This document shows, one piece after another, positions 43,716-55,610 of a stretch of 64,000 bases of DNA. The stretch spans positions 53,056,619 through 53,120,618 of the forward strand of contig CM043952.1 of assembly GCA_014529385.2 (NCBI GenBank). Direction: 5' to 3'. Numbering within the stretch: the stretch's first letter is position 1; the number at the start of each line of letters is the position of its first letter. The translations under genes and the position numbers were made by a program. Source of the stretch: Adiantum capillus-veneris. Taxonomy: Eukaryota > Streptophyta > Polypodiopsida > Polypodiales > Pteridaceae. The notes beneath the pieces are model-generated. The model saw only the letters and a list, made by a program, of their open reading frames with translations, was not told the DNA's origin and did no database searches.

Positions 43716-44660
43716 CAAGATGGCTCATCATGGTTAGTCAGCGTGACATAGTCTAACCCTAGCTGAATTGCTCAGGTGGATGTGAGGAGCTAGTAGATGG
43801 TCTCAAAGCCTATCTACTGCGCTCTGCCTTGTCAATTGGAGTGATGCTAGTGGAAGGTACATCACTAGTCTTCTAAATTTTCACAGATTTTGAGGCAAGT
43901 CCTCGAATGTGACTTTTTTACACTCAAACTCTTTGATAGGTTTCTTGTGCATTTTCCATTTGTTGAATGTAACATGTGAACTGCGAATGACTTGCAAGAT
44001 TCTAGGTGTCAGAGAGGATATCCAATCTCTGCATCTGCACTTTACAAAGGAAAATACATGTGTGACTTTGGGTCTAACTTTTTTTGGAAACTCTTTGGGC
44101 ATATGTGCATATGCCTCACATCCTAAGACATGAAAATGCTCATAATGTGGTTTTCTTTTTTATTTACAACTCCTCTAGAATTTGGTAATTCAATGGTGTA
44201 CTAGGTGACCGATTGATGATATGTACTAATGTCATTATTGCTTCTGCCCAAAAACCTTGAGTCAAGATATGGTTGTGACTCGCTCTTGAATTGTACAATT
44301 TATCCTTTTTGCAACTCCATTGTGATTAGGTGTGTAAGATGCAGTAAGCATTCTCTAATACCTCTCTTGCTACAAAAATTCTCAAACTTTGTGGAGATGT
44401 ATTCTCCAACATTATAAATCCTCAACCTTTTGATCTTCTTGCCATACTAATTTTCTACAAGTGCTAATAATTTTTGGAGAGTAGAGGAGTTGATCCTTAT
44501 GTCCTAAAGGATAAACCCACACCTTTTTGGTGGAATAGTCTATGAAAGTCACAAAATATTGATGGTCATAAGTGAAGAACCTCTTACTCTCTATGTGTAA
44601 TTTCTAAAATCAATCATGTGTAGAGGCTTGGTCGGCATATGACCACAAACATCGCTATGT
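43716..44660 (-). pseudogene. Copia 1 integrase
   Basis: The C-terminal integrase part is seen as CAYAQRVSK-like and PKEFPKKVRPKVTHVFSF at 43881-44102 with the downstream KPIKEFECKKVTFEDL. The catalytic core between 44160 and 44640 is badly broken but aligns with the better preserved copy at 48524-49140 (KELWYGKKPHYVHLCVFGYE, IKRKLTTPHTQ). Confidence 0.7.
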
Positions 44661-45300
44661 ACAAGCTCTAGTGGCTACAAACGTTTCCTATTCACTGGCG
44701 ATGAGGTGGTCCTAGTTTGTTTATCGTAGATACAATGTTGATACATAGAAAAATTGGTATACCTTAACACACGCAAGTAACCAAAATGAGATAGAGTTTT
44801 CATTACCTTTTGGCTCATATGGCCTAGCCGGTTATGCCACAACTCAGTAGACAACAGCTTAGCTATGAATATACAATCCTCTTTCGCACACAAAATAAAC
44901 ATGGAATAAAGCATTCCATGCTTCTGACCCTTGAGAATCACAAGATTTCCCTTCTTGATTAACCATGAACCATTCCCAAAGGTGGTTGTGTAACCCAAGT
45001 TGTCAAGCCGGCCCAGCAAATTTCAAAATCTTTGCTAACTTGGGAATAGGTTTTGCATTCTTGACTATGAATTTTATGCCATTTTGCATGACTAGCTTGA
45101 TGTCTCCAACACCATGTATCTCCAGCCCATAGGCATCACCGACCTTCACTTTACTGTGAGTATGTTCATACGTAGAGATCCATTCTCTATGAGGTGTCAC
45201 ATGAAAATTGGCTCCAAAATCGATGACCCAATTTTGATCAAAACTAGCATCTTGTGCAATAAGAGCATCTAGACTAAAATTTGCTGTAAAGACTAGATCA
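44661..45300 (-). pseudogene. Copia 1 protease and pre-integrase domain
   Basis: 44675-45019 contains the gag-pre-integrase block LWHNRLGHMSQKVMKTLSHF. 45003-45200 reads ISTYEHTHSKVKVGDAYGLE then IHGVGDIKLVMQNG, the second half of the copia protease. The Asp box (WVIDFGANFH-like) is at about 45200-45230, where Asp-Phe-Gly replaces Asp-Ser-Gly. Confidence 0.8.
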
Positions 45301-45399
45301 TCTCAGGAACTACGAACGTTAGGTACATCTGTGATCTTAGGAGATTCTATCACATTGAGCTCCTCAATCTTAGCTTTGCCCTTGTTGTCATTGTGAGAC

Positions 45400-46128
45400 T
45401 TTTTTGTTATCTTGAGACTTTTTCTTGTCTCTCTGCCATGTACGACAATATTTCTTCAAGTGTCCTTTCTTATGGCAATGATAGCACCCAAATTGCACAA
45501 AGAACCTCTAAATGTTCTTCAAGAACTCTCGTGATCCTTACTTTTGGCATGGTTATGAGTGTGACCTCTCTGACCGTTTCCATTGGCAACATATGCATCA
45601 CCTTGCCTTGCACGCTCCATAGATTTTCAGTGAGTAGAGTGGAAATCACAACATACCTTGCCCTTGGGTGTAGAGTTGCTAATAATTGTGCAATATATGT
45701 CCCATGAAGAGGGTAAAGAGTACAATAAGAAGATGGACCATACTTCATCATCAAATTCCAGTCCTTGTGATGTCAATTGACTGAAGAGTACATTGAATGC
45801 ATTCAAGTCCTTGAAAAGTATGTCACCTTCTTTCATGCAAAGCTCAAAAAGTTTCTTTATCAAGCACACTTTGTTACTTGTGCTTTTGTTCTCATATGTA
45901 TTCACTATGGTGAATATATAGATTTGACTAAGTGTAAGCAAATAGTGGACCTCGCTTTTGCATCTTCCATTGTGCTTTTATATAGCCATCTCCCTCTACA
46001 TGCTCAAAGATTGTCTATAATTGACCTTTTTGGGTTAGCACATCATGGATTTGCGATTTCCACATAGAGAAATTTATGCCATCAAACTTTCTTATATTGC
46101 AAATATTGTTCTTAACAAAAGATGCCAT
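45400..46128 (-). pseudogene. Copia 1 gag
   Basis: The start is the ATG at 46126-46128 (MASFVKNNICNIRKFDG), followed by FSMWKSQIHDVLTQKGQL, a typical copia gag opening. 45627-45941 has ENKSTSNKVCLIKKLFELCM and FDDEVWSIFLLYSLPSSWD (UBN2/retrotran_gag). A zinc knuckle with GCYHCHKKGHLKKYC is at about 45440-45490. Stops and a small frameshift occur in the middle. Confidence 0.88.
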
Positions 46129-47029
46129 TTTTCAAGACTTGAGCACTATGACAAGAATGCCAAAAGTTATGGTGAGAAAACTTGGCGAGATTTTGACAGA
46201 ACCTCCTTTGTAATGAGGGTGAAATCTCAAGCCAAAGTAATGCTCAAAGCCTCATAAAACACATAGACAAACTTGCCAATTTTTTTTTGGATGAGTTTCC
46301 TTTGTTTGAGAGTGAAAACTCGATCCAAATGACGCATAAAACACATAAAATCCTCCAAAGGATAATAGACACAAATGACAAGCCACAGTCTCAAAAAGGC
46401 TCATCCGGTCCGAGTCTCAGAAACAATTGAGAAATTGCCAAAAATTGGCTCCACGTGGCATACAAAGGGAAATATTTGCAACTCAACGTACATGTGTAGC
46501 ACAAACTGCATCAAAAAACTGCTACAAACCGTAGACAACAAGATCGTTGCAGGGATATTTGCTCTTAGAAGAGCTCAATGGCACTCTAAGTGCTAAAAAA
46601 AACCGCATATGCCAATGCAAAACATCCCACAATGAAGCTGCTATCAAAACCACTACCAAAAGTGCCTATGAAGGCCTTGTACTTGTGTCTGTCTAAAACC
46701 TATTATGAGAAAGCCTATATGTAAACATAGACTAGAATTTGCTGTCTACTTTTTCCACCAAACGAAAGTGCTGAAAATGTCAATGCTCGAAGTCGAAATG
46801 TAGCCTAAACATATGTATGTGCATATGAAAGCACACTAGCTGATGTTAGGGGTCGCATGTCAAAAATCCGATGCCTAATGTGCAGGATGTCAAAAAAATG
46901 CCAAGCGTAGTCTATGCCATTTTGGAGTGTCGATGTGTGTTGTCGCATAAGAAATTGATACAGAGGTAGTCTCCAAGGATACCTCATTAGGGCCAGGCCT
47001 CTTTGGATGCGGGCTAGAGGAGAGCCATT

Positions 47030-47337
<308 letters not shown>

Positions 47338-47469
47338 ACACTCTTGCTTAATCTCACTTTCAAAATTCGAAAAGCTACCCAATTCTACTAATTCAATGCC
47401 TCTACTACTCGATTTGAACTCCCAATGTGTTTGTATGCTAAAGCTCCACGTTGCCCTTTTGTTGCAATG

Positions 47470-47504
47470 TGTGTGTGTGTGTGTGTGCGCGCGCGTGCGT
47501 GTAC
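47470..47504. repeat. (GT)n/(GC)n microsatellite
   Basis: About nine GT units followed by short GC alternation. Confidence 0.85.
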
Positions 47505-47697
47505 AAACACAACCACATAATATTTTTCCAAAAAAATTGATGCATATAGTCCTCGAACAAGTACGATTTTCCTATTGATCCCGATTTCTTCAGAGATTTA
47601 GATCTCCTTGAGATTCCTTCTTGAATTGGGAGGTCTACACACATGGGGTGGATGGACTGGGCTTGGGGTTGGAGCACACAACTGCTCTAATACCGGT

Positions 47698-47900
47698 TGT
47701 AAGGGCCGTGTGCTTATGCTCGTGCATGCAAGGAAGGAAAAGAGGAACAAAATAGAGGGAGAAACACCACACACTGTTAGAAGGAGAGTATGCATGTGTG
47801 CTTCTTTATTATGTATTTATAAAGAAGAAGGGTTACTAAATGAGTTAATGAGGGTAGGGAGAAAAGGGTTGGGTGACCACCACAGGTCTTTACCCCAACA
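47698..47900 (-). repeat. Copia LTR between copia 1 and copia 2
   Basis: 203 bp, starting TGTTGGGGTAAAGACC on the minus strand and aligning with 41920-42122 but more diverged than those two are from each other. Its left side has a primer site (5' LTR of copia 1). Its right side runs straight into the copia 2 RT, with about 0.7-0.8 kb of RNase H and 3' sequence missing. Confidence 0.8.
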
Positions 47901-48520
47901 GTTTCTTTGGATATAACCAGTGATTCTCTTGACTCCTTCTAAAACCTTGGGACCACATAAAAGCATCAAACTTTTGTACCGTTTCCTTGAACCCTGCTTT
48001 AAGCCATAAAGTGCTTTCTTGAGTTTGTATACAAGCTCCTCCCTGCTAGGCTATTCAAAACCTTCAGGTTTCTTCATGTAAGCATCCTCTTCAAGATCCT
48101 CGTGAAGAAAGGTTACCTTCACATCCATTTGGACAAGCTCCATATCCTCAATGGCTACTAGGCCAAGCACTATGCGTAATGTAGTCATCTTGACCAGTAA
48201 CGAGAAGATTTTGTCAAATCAACTCTCTTTTGCTACGTGAATACCTTATCAAGCGTAGGACCATCAGATGTAAACTTCTTCTTGTAAACCCATTTGTAAG
48301 GTAAGGCTTGCTTGCCTTCTATAAATTCAACCAAGTCCCATGTCTCATTGTTGACAATTGAGTTGTACTCTGATTGCATGTACTGCTCCCACTTGACCTT
48401 GTCATCCATTTGCATGGCTTCGTTATAATAAGTTGGCTCACTGTAGTCTGTCAGTATAACATAGTCCAACCCTAGTTGAAATAACTCAAGTCAATGTGAA
48501 GATCTACTAGATCGTCTCAA
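47901..48520 (-). pseudogene. Copia 2 reverse transcriptase (partial)
   Basis: Minus-strand blocks such as LPYKWVYKKKFTSDG (48240-48310) and WEQYMQSEYNSIVNNETWDL (48330-48400) are the start of copia RT. The VQMDVK.AFLHG.L.EDVY block is at about 48080-48150. Homologous to 43185-43715. The frame is broken and the YVDD half is missing. Confidence 0.85.
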
Positions 48521-48523
48521 AGC

Positions 48524-49200
48524 CTAACTTCTACTCTCTACCCTATCAATTTGAGTGCTAGTAGTGGAAGGTACATCACTAGTCTTGTGAGTTTTCATAT
48601 ATTCAAAGGCAAGGTCTTCAAATGTGACTTTTCTATACTCAACCTCTTTGATAGGCTTCTTGTGCATCTTCGATTTGTTGAAGATAACATGTGAGCTACA
48701 ATTTTTTTTGCAAGATTTTGGGTGCCAGAGAAGATATCCCATCTCTTTATTTGCACCATAACCAAGGAAGATGCACTTGTATGACTTTGGGTCTAGCTTT
48801 TTCTGAAGCTCTTTGGGAATATGTGCATATGCCTCATATCCAAAGACACACAAATGAACATAATGTGGCTTCTTGCCATACCACAACTCCTTTGGAATCT
48901 GGTAATTCAATTGTATTCTAGATGAATACGTACTGCAATACATATTGACTCTATCCAATAGCCATAGAAAGCATGGGTGCTCCATGGTTGTGACTTGCTT
49001 TTGAATTGTTTGATTCATCCTTTTTGCAACTCCATTCTAATTGGGTGTGAGGTGTAGTAAGCTTCCTCTTAATACCTCTCTTGCTATAAAAATTCTCAAA
49101 CTCCCTGGAGATGTACTCTCCACCATTATCAGTCCTCAAGCTTTTGATCCTCTTGCCAACCTAACTCTCTACCAATGCTAAGAATTTGTGGAAAGTACAT
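48524..49200 (-). pseudogene. Copia 2 integrase
   Basis: 48524-49018 has NYQIPKELWYGKKPHYVHLC, then FGYEAYAHIPKELQKKLDPK and CIFLGYGANKEMGYLLW, the end of the copia integrase. 48951-49139 adds MRTDNGGEYISREFENF, where TDNGGE holds the second catalytic Asp. The third catalytic residue region is disturbed. Both frames are short pieces of one gene. Confidence 0.88.
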
Positions 49201-49299
49201 AAGACTTAATTCCTTATGTTTCAAAGGATAAACCCACAACTTTCTAGAGGAATTGTCTATGAAAGCCACAAAATAGCTAGCTCCCTCTAGAGACTTGGT

Positions 49300-50163
49300 C
49301 GGCATAGGAATGCAATGTTGCTATGGACAAGCCCCAGTGCAATGCTCATACATCAAAATATTGGAATAACTTAACAGAGCCAAGAAACCAAAATGAGCTA
49401 GTTTTTTCATGCTCTTTTGGCTCATATGGCTTTGCAAGCTATGTGGCCACAACTCAATAGATGGCAACTCAGCTATGGATAAAGAATCCTGTTCCATGCT
49501 TCTAACCTTTAAGAATCACAAGATTTCCCTTATTGATCGTCCATGATCCATTCCCAAAAGTGGTCATGTAGCACAATTTATCTTTGATGATAAAAAATCA
49601 CACTCTTCACTAACTTGGAAACATGTCCGACATTTTTTACTATGAATTCCACGCCATTATGTAAAAATAGCTTGATGTCTCTAGCGCCATGGATCTCAAG
49701 CTCATATGCATCAATGAGCTTGACTTTGCCACGAGTATGTGCATATGTTGAGAACCATTCTATATGAGGTGTCCCTTGGAAACTGGCTCCAAAATCTATG
49801 ATCCAATTTTGATCAAAGCTAACAAATTGTGCAATACGAGCATGTAGACTAAGATCTATACTAAAGACTAGAACATCCAAGGAATTTTGGACCTCAGGTA
49901 CTTTTGCAATCTTAGGAAACTTTAGCACATTGGGATCCTCAATCTTAGCTTTGTCTTTGTTGTCATTGTTAGAATTCTTGTTGTCTTGAGACTTTTCTTT
50001 ATCTCTTTGCCATGCACGAAAATATTTCTCTAAATGTCCTTTCTTATGGCAATGATAGCACTCTCCATTCTGCAAAAAACCTCTAGATTTGCTACACGAA
50101 TTCTCGTTATTCTTAATTTTGGCATGGTTGTGAGTGTGACCTCTCTGACCTTCACCACTCACA
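49300..50163 (-). pseudogene. Copia 2 gag end, protease and pre-integrase
   Basis: 49578-50174 begins with the gag zinc knuckle ECYHCHKKGHLEKYF (last Cys replaced by Phe), then a Lys/Asn-rich linker and the protease FDQNWIIDFGASFQGTPH, where Asp-Phe-Gly stands for Asp-Ser-Gly. The pre-integrase block (LWPHSLQSHMSQKSMKKLAH-like) is at about 49380-49450 with errors. Confidence 0.85.
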
Positions 50164-50168
50164 ATATA

Positions 50169-51806
50169 TGTCATAAAATATAATATCTAATATCTAACCA
50201 ATCCAAATGATTTTCTCATATTAAATTGATCACTTAATGTGGGAGAATAAACGGGAACAAGTGTTAAGATATAGACATGTGCTTATAGATCTATCTCAAC
50301 ACGAGGCCAATGGTAAAGGGGCCCAAATGAGAGATGGTCTATCAAAGAGCAAGGCAACAAATGGAGCATAAGACCTTAGGGTTAGCTTCATTGAAGACCT
50401 CCAATAATGTGTGTAAAAGGCCTTTGACCTTAGGTAAGCTAGAGCTGAGCTTGAGGCACGGGAATCCGACCCAGCTCGAGGTGCTTGTCCTGTTTGTCAT
50501 GCTTGATGACTAAGGTGCTTGAGGTGCTTGATTATTGAGGTGCTTGAAATGCTTGAGGTGCTTAATTATTGAGATGCTTGAGGTGCTTGACATGCTTGAG
50601 ATGCTAGGGTTGCACTTGAGGTGAGAACCCACCCCAAGCTTAAAGTGCTTATGAGCCAAGCTTGTGGTGGGAACTGGGCCTATGCATGAGGGGTTGAGGT
50701 GTCAAAAAGTCAAAGATTCAATCCCTACAAGGAGGGGGCAAGCCCTACATGAGGGGGGATGAGAGAGAACACCCACACACTCACACAAGGCATGCATGGT
50801 ACAAAGAAAGCAAAAGGGACACTTGTCAAGTTTCTCCTCATGTTGCCTCATGGTGTGCCTGAAGCCTATTGGTTGGCCACCCAAGGGGTCCAATAATAAT
50901 TTAGGAGATTTAATTAATTGATTTAGCATTTATCTAGCCCTCTCTCTCAAAGGGGAAAGGGGGACACTTGTCTCAAGGCTACCCTTGCTGCTTGTAATGC
51001 CTTCTGCTTGTGATTGGCTAGGCCTGGAGGGGTCCAATGAGCTTCAAGCATGAGCTACAAGGGGGGGTCGACCCAAGCAAGCTAGGGGGTTGCTTAGGGG
51101 GTATACTCACCCACACACACTCACAAACACTCTCATTGTGTGCTATGCAAAGTGCAAGAGCTCCCTCTCCTTCTCCAAGCAAGTAGAGGTTGAGAGCCTA
51201 CACCAACACTCTTGGATATGGAGTGCAAATCCAACCAAGAGCCATGCTTCAATGCTTAAGATTGCCATCTCCTTCTTCTTCATTACTATGCTATTTTGTA
51301 TGCTAGCAACAAGAGTTATGACGAGTTAGGAACTAATTCTTTCTCCTACGAAATGTTTCTTCTTCCTCTTCCCTACCCTCATTCCCTGCTAGCTCTGTCC
51401 ACCTTCGAAGGTGTTTGAGGTCTTGGGACTGAGGCTTGGGATAGTTAAAGCTTTCTTCAAGTTTATGTTATGTTTGTGATGCATGAAGCTTTCCATCTTC
51501 ATTGCATCACCTAGGTCACAAGGAACACAAAGATTGTATTGTAACAAGTCTCTCTTAATGGGAGAAATCATAATACAAATGCCTATTGGAGGGGGGACCG
51601 GCTCCACATAAATCCGGTCCTCAACTGTTGTCATGTTCTCTAAATTCTCTCTCTTGCAAAAGTATTTTTCATGCCAAGTTAACTAATTGCTATGATTATG
51701 TTGCTATCTTCAATTATGTTCACCCGCTATGCTCACAAAGTCATTTCTCAAAAGTATTCTCATTAATTTCCGGTACTGTCAAATTAAATAGGCCAATTTC
51801 ATTACA
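50169..51806. mobile_element. Solo LTR inserted in the copia 2 gag
   Basis: The 1,638-bp segment starts TGTCATAAAAT and ends TTTCATTACA, and is flanked by the 5-bp duplication ATATA (50164-50168 and 51807-51811). Copia 1 is continuous at the homologous place (about 45585), which proves the insertion. There is no primer site, polypurine tract or coding sequence, so recombination between the two LTRs of a former element is inferred. The interior has GAGGTGCTTGA-type minisatellite words at about 50505-50600. The element's strand is unknown. Confidence 0.75.
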
Positions 51807-51811
51807 ATATA

Positions 51812-52373
51812 TGCATCACCTTACCTTACATGCTCCATAGCCTTCCTACATATCTCTTCATTGAGTAGCAAAGAGCTGCTAATTGTTGTGTAAAATATGT
51901 CCCATGAAGAGGGTAGAGATCACAATAAGAAGATGGGCTGCACTTTGTTATCAAATTCTAGTCCCTGTGATGTCAATTGATTGAAAAGTACATTGAGCAC
52001 ATTCATACGCAAAAATTGTGTCACTTTCTTTCATGGGAAGCTCAAAAAGCTTCTTCATCAAGTGTACTTTGTTCCTTGGACTTTTGCTCTCATATGTATT
52101 GCATATCTTGTCCCATAAGGATTTAGCAATAGATTCATCCACTATGGTCAAATACATAGACTCGACTAAATGTAAGTGAATAGTGGACCTGGATTTTGCA
52201 TCTAGCATCTTCCAATGCACTTTCGCATAGCCATTTTCCTCTACACTCTCAAAGATTGGCTCTAATGGACCTTTTTAGGTTGGAACATCTTAGATTTTCT
52301 CTTTCCACATTGAAAAAATTGTGCCATCAAACTTTCTAGGATTGTAAATTTCATTCTCGATAGAAGAGGCCAT
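51812..52373 (-). pseudogene. Copia 2 gag, N-terminal part
   Basis: Start ATG at 52371-52373 (MASSIENEIYNPRKFDG). 51951-52220 reads MYLTIVDESIAKSLWDKICN and TYESKSPRNKVHLMKKLFEL, the UBN2 gag type, closely like copia 1. It stops where the solo LTR begins. Confidence 0.85.
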
Positions 52374-54008
52374 TTTTGCAAGACTTGAGAGCTATGGAGA
52401 GAATGCCAAAAAACTATCGTGAGAAACCTCGCAAAATTTTGACAGAACCTCCTTTGTAACAAGAGAAAAATCTTGAGCCAAAACGGCGCTTAAAGTGTCA
52501 CAAAATGCATAGATAGACTCGTAGGAACAGAGAGTGTGCGGTCTAGTGAGAAAGGCACGAAACCTTTGGTTGCCAGAGTTTGCAATGAGAATCACAAATA
52601 CTTCATGAAAAATTATTTATGAAATTCACCAATCCTCTTAATATGGCTTAAAGTCTAAGAGCATTCGTGACAGGGAAGTCACAAGCCCTCTCTCTTATTG
52701 CGCTTGGAATCTCCTTGTTTTTTAAGCGAGTTCGTGATGAAAGGATCAGAAAGTCACAACACATTTTACTTAAAAACAGAAATTAAACACATTTAAGTTT
52801 CAACCATGAAATCTCAACTCTCATACATGCACAAATCTCATTCAAAACCCAAACCTCTTTCATGGAATCTTGTAGCCTCGCCTCTAATTGCATAGTCGTA
52901 ACTTCAAAATATTCAAAGGAAATCACAAGTTTCCACCTTCACATCGACCATTTTATGATTTTTCAAAGATTTAAGAGCTTCCATAATGAATGCCAAACAC
53001 CATTTTGATGAAGGGAAACCGTAATTCACGCTCTCACAAGCCTAGATACAAGATAGCGGATAGGCGAGACTGCACTACACATTGATAGAGCAACCATGAA
53101 GTGGATACACAGAAGGGAAAAGTGCAAGTTTTTCCAACCATAAGAAGTATCTCTCTTTGTTTCTCACATCCAAAAGTGCTGATGTGTAAATTTTGTGCCT
53201 TTTATGCCATTTTTGACAAAAAAAAAGAGCATTTTCAATGAAAATCCCTAAATTTGTGGGATCACTTTTCATGCAATTTTACGATGATGCCCGTCAACTG
53301 TTGCTACTGACAGTTTTTGCCTGCATCAACTTTTGTAGGCGAGATGAGTGTGCCACCATGAAACACTTGAAATATGTACATCATCAAGACAAATTAAGCA
53401 TGTTATCAAGTGAGAAAACACACAATGGTGTGACATACAAGGCCATGAATCCCTAGATAAGTATGCACATGACAACAACCGCAGTAGCCGCTTTAGCATA
53501 TATCACAATATGTGCACTATTGCTTTTATTCTCTTGTATCAAAACGTATCAAAAGTGAGGTGAATGCTTTTATTTCAATTGTGTACATGACACATCACAA
53601 CATCCATCCCCTTTAAGCCTACGCATCCTCCGATATGTGCCACAATAATCTTTATTAAGCATCAATACTCATGGTCAGACACTATATCTTCACTTTTCAT
53701 CCTTAGTTTGCATATAGTGGGATCCATCATCCTCTTCACTTGGTTGTGCATCAAATCAATCAGCATCCCCTCTTCTTTTGAAAAATTTAGTCCTTTTTTT
53801 TGCAATGGAATTTTTCATTTCTATCTCATCCAGCTTATGCAAGGTGTAAGTTGCATTTCCATGCATCATTGATAGATTTTGGTCTGAGCCTATGTCTCTC
53901 GTCAAAGTCATTTGAGTTGACCGCTTCGCATACGACTTATTCAAGTTATCAATGTTAAGTATGGAGCCTGATTTACCCTTGTAATTTTTTGTGGTAAAAG
54001 CGCACATT
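52374..54008. other. Intergenic stretch; copia 2 leader then unidentified sequence
   Basis: 52374-52540 is the copia 2 leader by similarity to 46129-46260. The rest is AT-rich. A 100-residue minus-strand frame ends at 53756 (KSGSILNIDNLNKSYAKRST) but matches no family I know. Confidence 0.45.
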
Positions 54009-54756
54009 TGTAAGGCCCCCATTATGAGGAGAAGCCATCGTGCGTGAAGGAAAATCACTCACCGAAAACCAAAATTTTCACGGACAAGAATCAGGGGCAA
54101 CTTTAGGGGCCTCGGGGGCGGAGGCCCCCGAGACTTTTTTTCCCCTCGCCGGAATATTCCTTTTTGCCGAAATATTATGGCCGGCCGGCGGCCGGAAAGT
54201 GGTCGGAAAACAATCGGCCGGTTGGCCGGTGGCCGGTAGTCAATGGCCGGTGGCCGGTGGTCGGAAGTCAATGGCCGGTGGCCGATGGCCGGATTCAATG
54301 GCCGGTGGCCGAATTTAAAAGCGAACTTGTCTTCTCAAGGGTGGCCACACATGGGCGGATTGGAGGGTCCGATTTGGACTTATTCGCACAAGGGCGGCTA
54401 CACATGGCTGCCTCTCATAAGAGAGGACAACCCTTTTGGCCTATAAAAGGAGGCCATTTCTACACACATTTCAGAGTGTGAAGTTGATGCAACAAGGTGA
54501 GTGTGAGGTGGTGAGAGTGAAGCAAGGCGGGAGCTCTATTAAGGGTTTAATCCCTTTGTAAACTACTTCTTCTTTTGAAGTGCTAGAGCCATTCAGTGGC
54601 TGTTTTCCCGTGGACGTAGCCCACATTGGGTGAACCACGTATATTGTGTGTACTCTCTCTCTCTCTCTACTCTATAATCTCTTGTGTATGAAATCTATCT
54701 CTCTCCATTAAGTAATCTACTCAAATATCTTTTTAGCTATGTCTTATTTTCTAACA
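54009..54756 (+). repeat. 5' LTR of copia 3 (start uncertain)
   Basis: The 3' edge is sure: ...TTTTCTAACA followed two bases later by the primer site. A TATA box (CCTATAAAAGG) is at about 54440. The start cannot be proven because the other LTR is outside the window; TGTAAGGCCCCC at 54009 is the best candidate, TGTCTTCTCAAGG at about 54329 is another. A GGCCGG minisatellite occupies 54180-54310 and a CT run about 54653-54670. Confidence 0.6.
54180..54312 (+). repeat. GGCCGG-rich minisatellite
   Basis: Imperfect units of GGCCGGTGGCCG with AGTCAAT interludes (TAGTCAATGGCCGGTGGCCG). Confidence 0.85.
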
Positions 54757-54758
54757 AC

Positions 54759-54770
54759 TGGTATCAGAGC
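54759..54770 (+). promoter_or_regulatory. Primer binding site of copia 3
   Basis: TGGTATCAGAGC, perfect initiator tRNA-Met site, two bases after the LTR end at 54756. Confidence 0.95.
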
Positions 54771-54829
54771 AAGGTTTGATCGTAGCTAAATTATCTCAAG
54801 GAAAGGATTCCTTGAATTGAGTGGGAGTC

Positions 54830-55105
54830 ATGGCGGAGGAAGGGACGCTCAAGATTGAGAAGTTCAATGGTAAAAACTACCAACATTGGAAGATGCAGAT
54901 TGAAGACTATCTCTACCAGAAGGACCTCTATTTGCCACTAGGCGGTCTTGCAAAGAAGCCCGCAACGATGGCAGATGAAGCATGGATTGTCCTTGATCGA
55001 AAGGCACTGGGAACAATCCGGTTAAGCTTGGCGTCAACGGTGGCCTTCAATGTTTCGGAGATGAAGACCACGGAGGACTTGATGAAGTCACTTGACGACT
55101 TCTAC
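54830..55105 (+). pseudogene. gag: Copia 3 gag, first part
   Basis: The ATG at 54830 opens MAEEGTLKIEKFNGKNYQHW followed by KMQIEDYLYQKDLYLPLGG, a copia gag N-terminus (DUF4219/UBN2 type). It continues to the codon TAC at 55103-55105, where the CACTA element begins. The open frame runs a further 46 codons into the transposon, which is meaningless. The start lies 59 bases after the primer site. Confidence 0.92.
55103..55105. other. Target duplication of the CACTA element, left copy
   Basis: TAC, repeated at 62800-62802. Three-base duplications are characteristic of CACTA transposons. Confidence 0.95.
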
Positions 55106-55128
55106 CACTACAAGAGGCTCTTCACATT

Positions 55129-55274
55129 AGCGACGCTCACACAGCGACGCTCAAAAAAAAAAATTCCCGGCGTCGCTATGAGCGTCGCTATACGCGTCGC
55201 TATGAGCGTCGCAAATTTCTTTGTAAATTTGCGACGCTCATAGCGACGCTCATAGCGACGCTCATAGCGACGCC
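55129..55274 (+). repeat. Left subterminal GCGTCGC array with a 50-bp inverted repeat
   Basis: About ten copies of AGCGACGCT or its complement. 55169-55218 and 55225-55274 are 50-bp arms of an inverted repeat with about two mismatches and a 6-bp loop. In En/Spm the subterminal motifs bind TNPA. Confidence 0.92.
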
Positions 55275-55370
55275 AGCTGGGGTAAAAAAATAACCGAGCG
55301 CGCCCAAAAACTCAGATCTCAGATCTGAGTTTTTCGGCGCCCTCAAGCAAAGAACAGGTAACGCTCTCCC

Positions 55371-55405
<35 letters not shown>

Positions 55406-55406
55406 C

Positions 55407-55454
<48 letters not shown>

Positions 55455-55577
55455 AGAGGAAGGAGAGCCAGGTATGCTCCTTCCCTCTCCTCATTCTCAT
55501 GTTCCCTTCCCCTCTTTCTCTCTCCATCGCGCTCTCTCTCACACACACACACATACACACACACATATAGTGTTTTT

Positions 55578-55610
<33 letters not shown>

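Larger units (their letters stand above)
47901..52373 (-). mobile_element. Copia 2 (degraded, truncated, split by a solo LTR)
   Basis: A second minus-strand copia relative of copia 1, same domain order: gag (from 52373), a 1,638-bp solo LTR insertion in gag (50169-51806), zinc knuckle, protease, pre-integrase, integrase, and part of RT next to the LTR at 47900. RNase H and the 3' UTR are absent. No 5' LTR could be found to the right of 52373. Confidence 0.8.

Noticed and set aside
53756..54058. 100-residue minus-strand ORF as a gene
   Set aside because: No recognised domain, it overlaps the likely LTR start of copia 3, and similar lengths arise by chance in AT-rich DNA.
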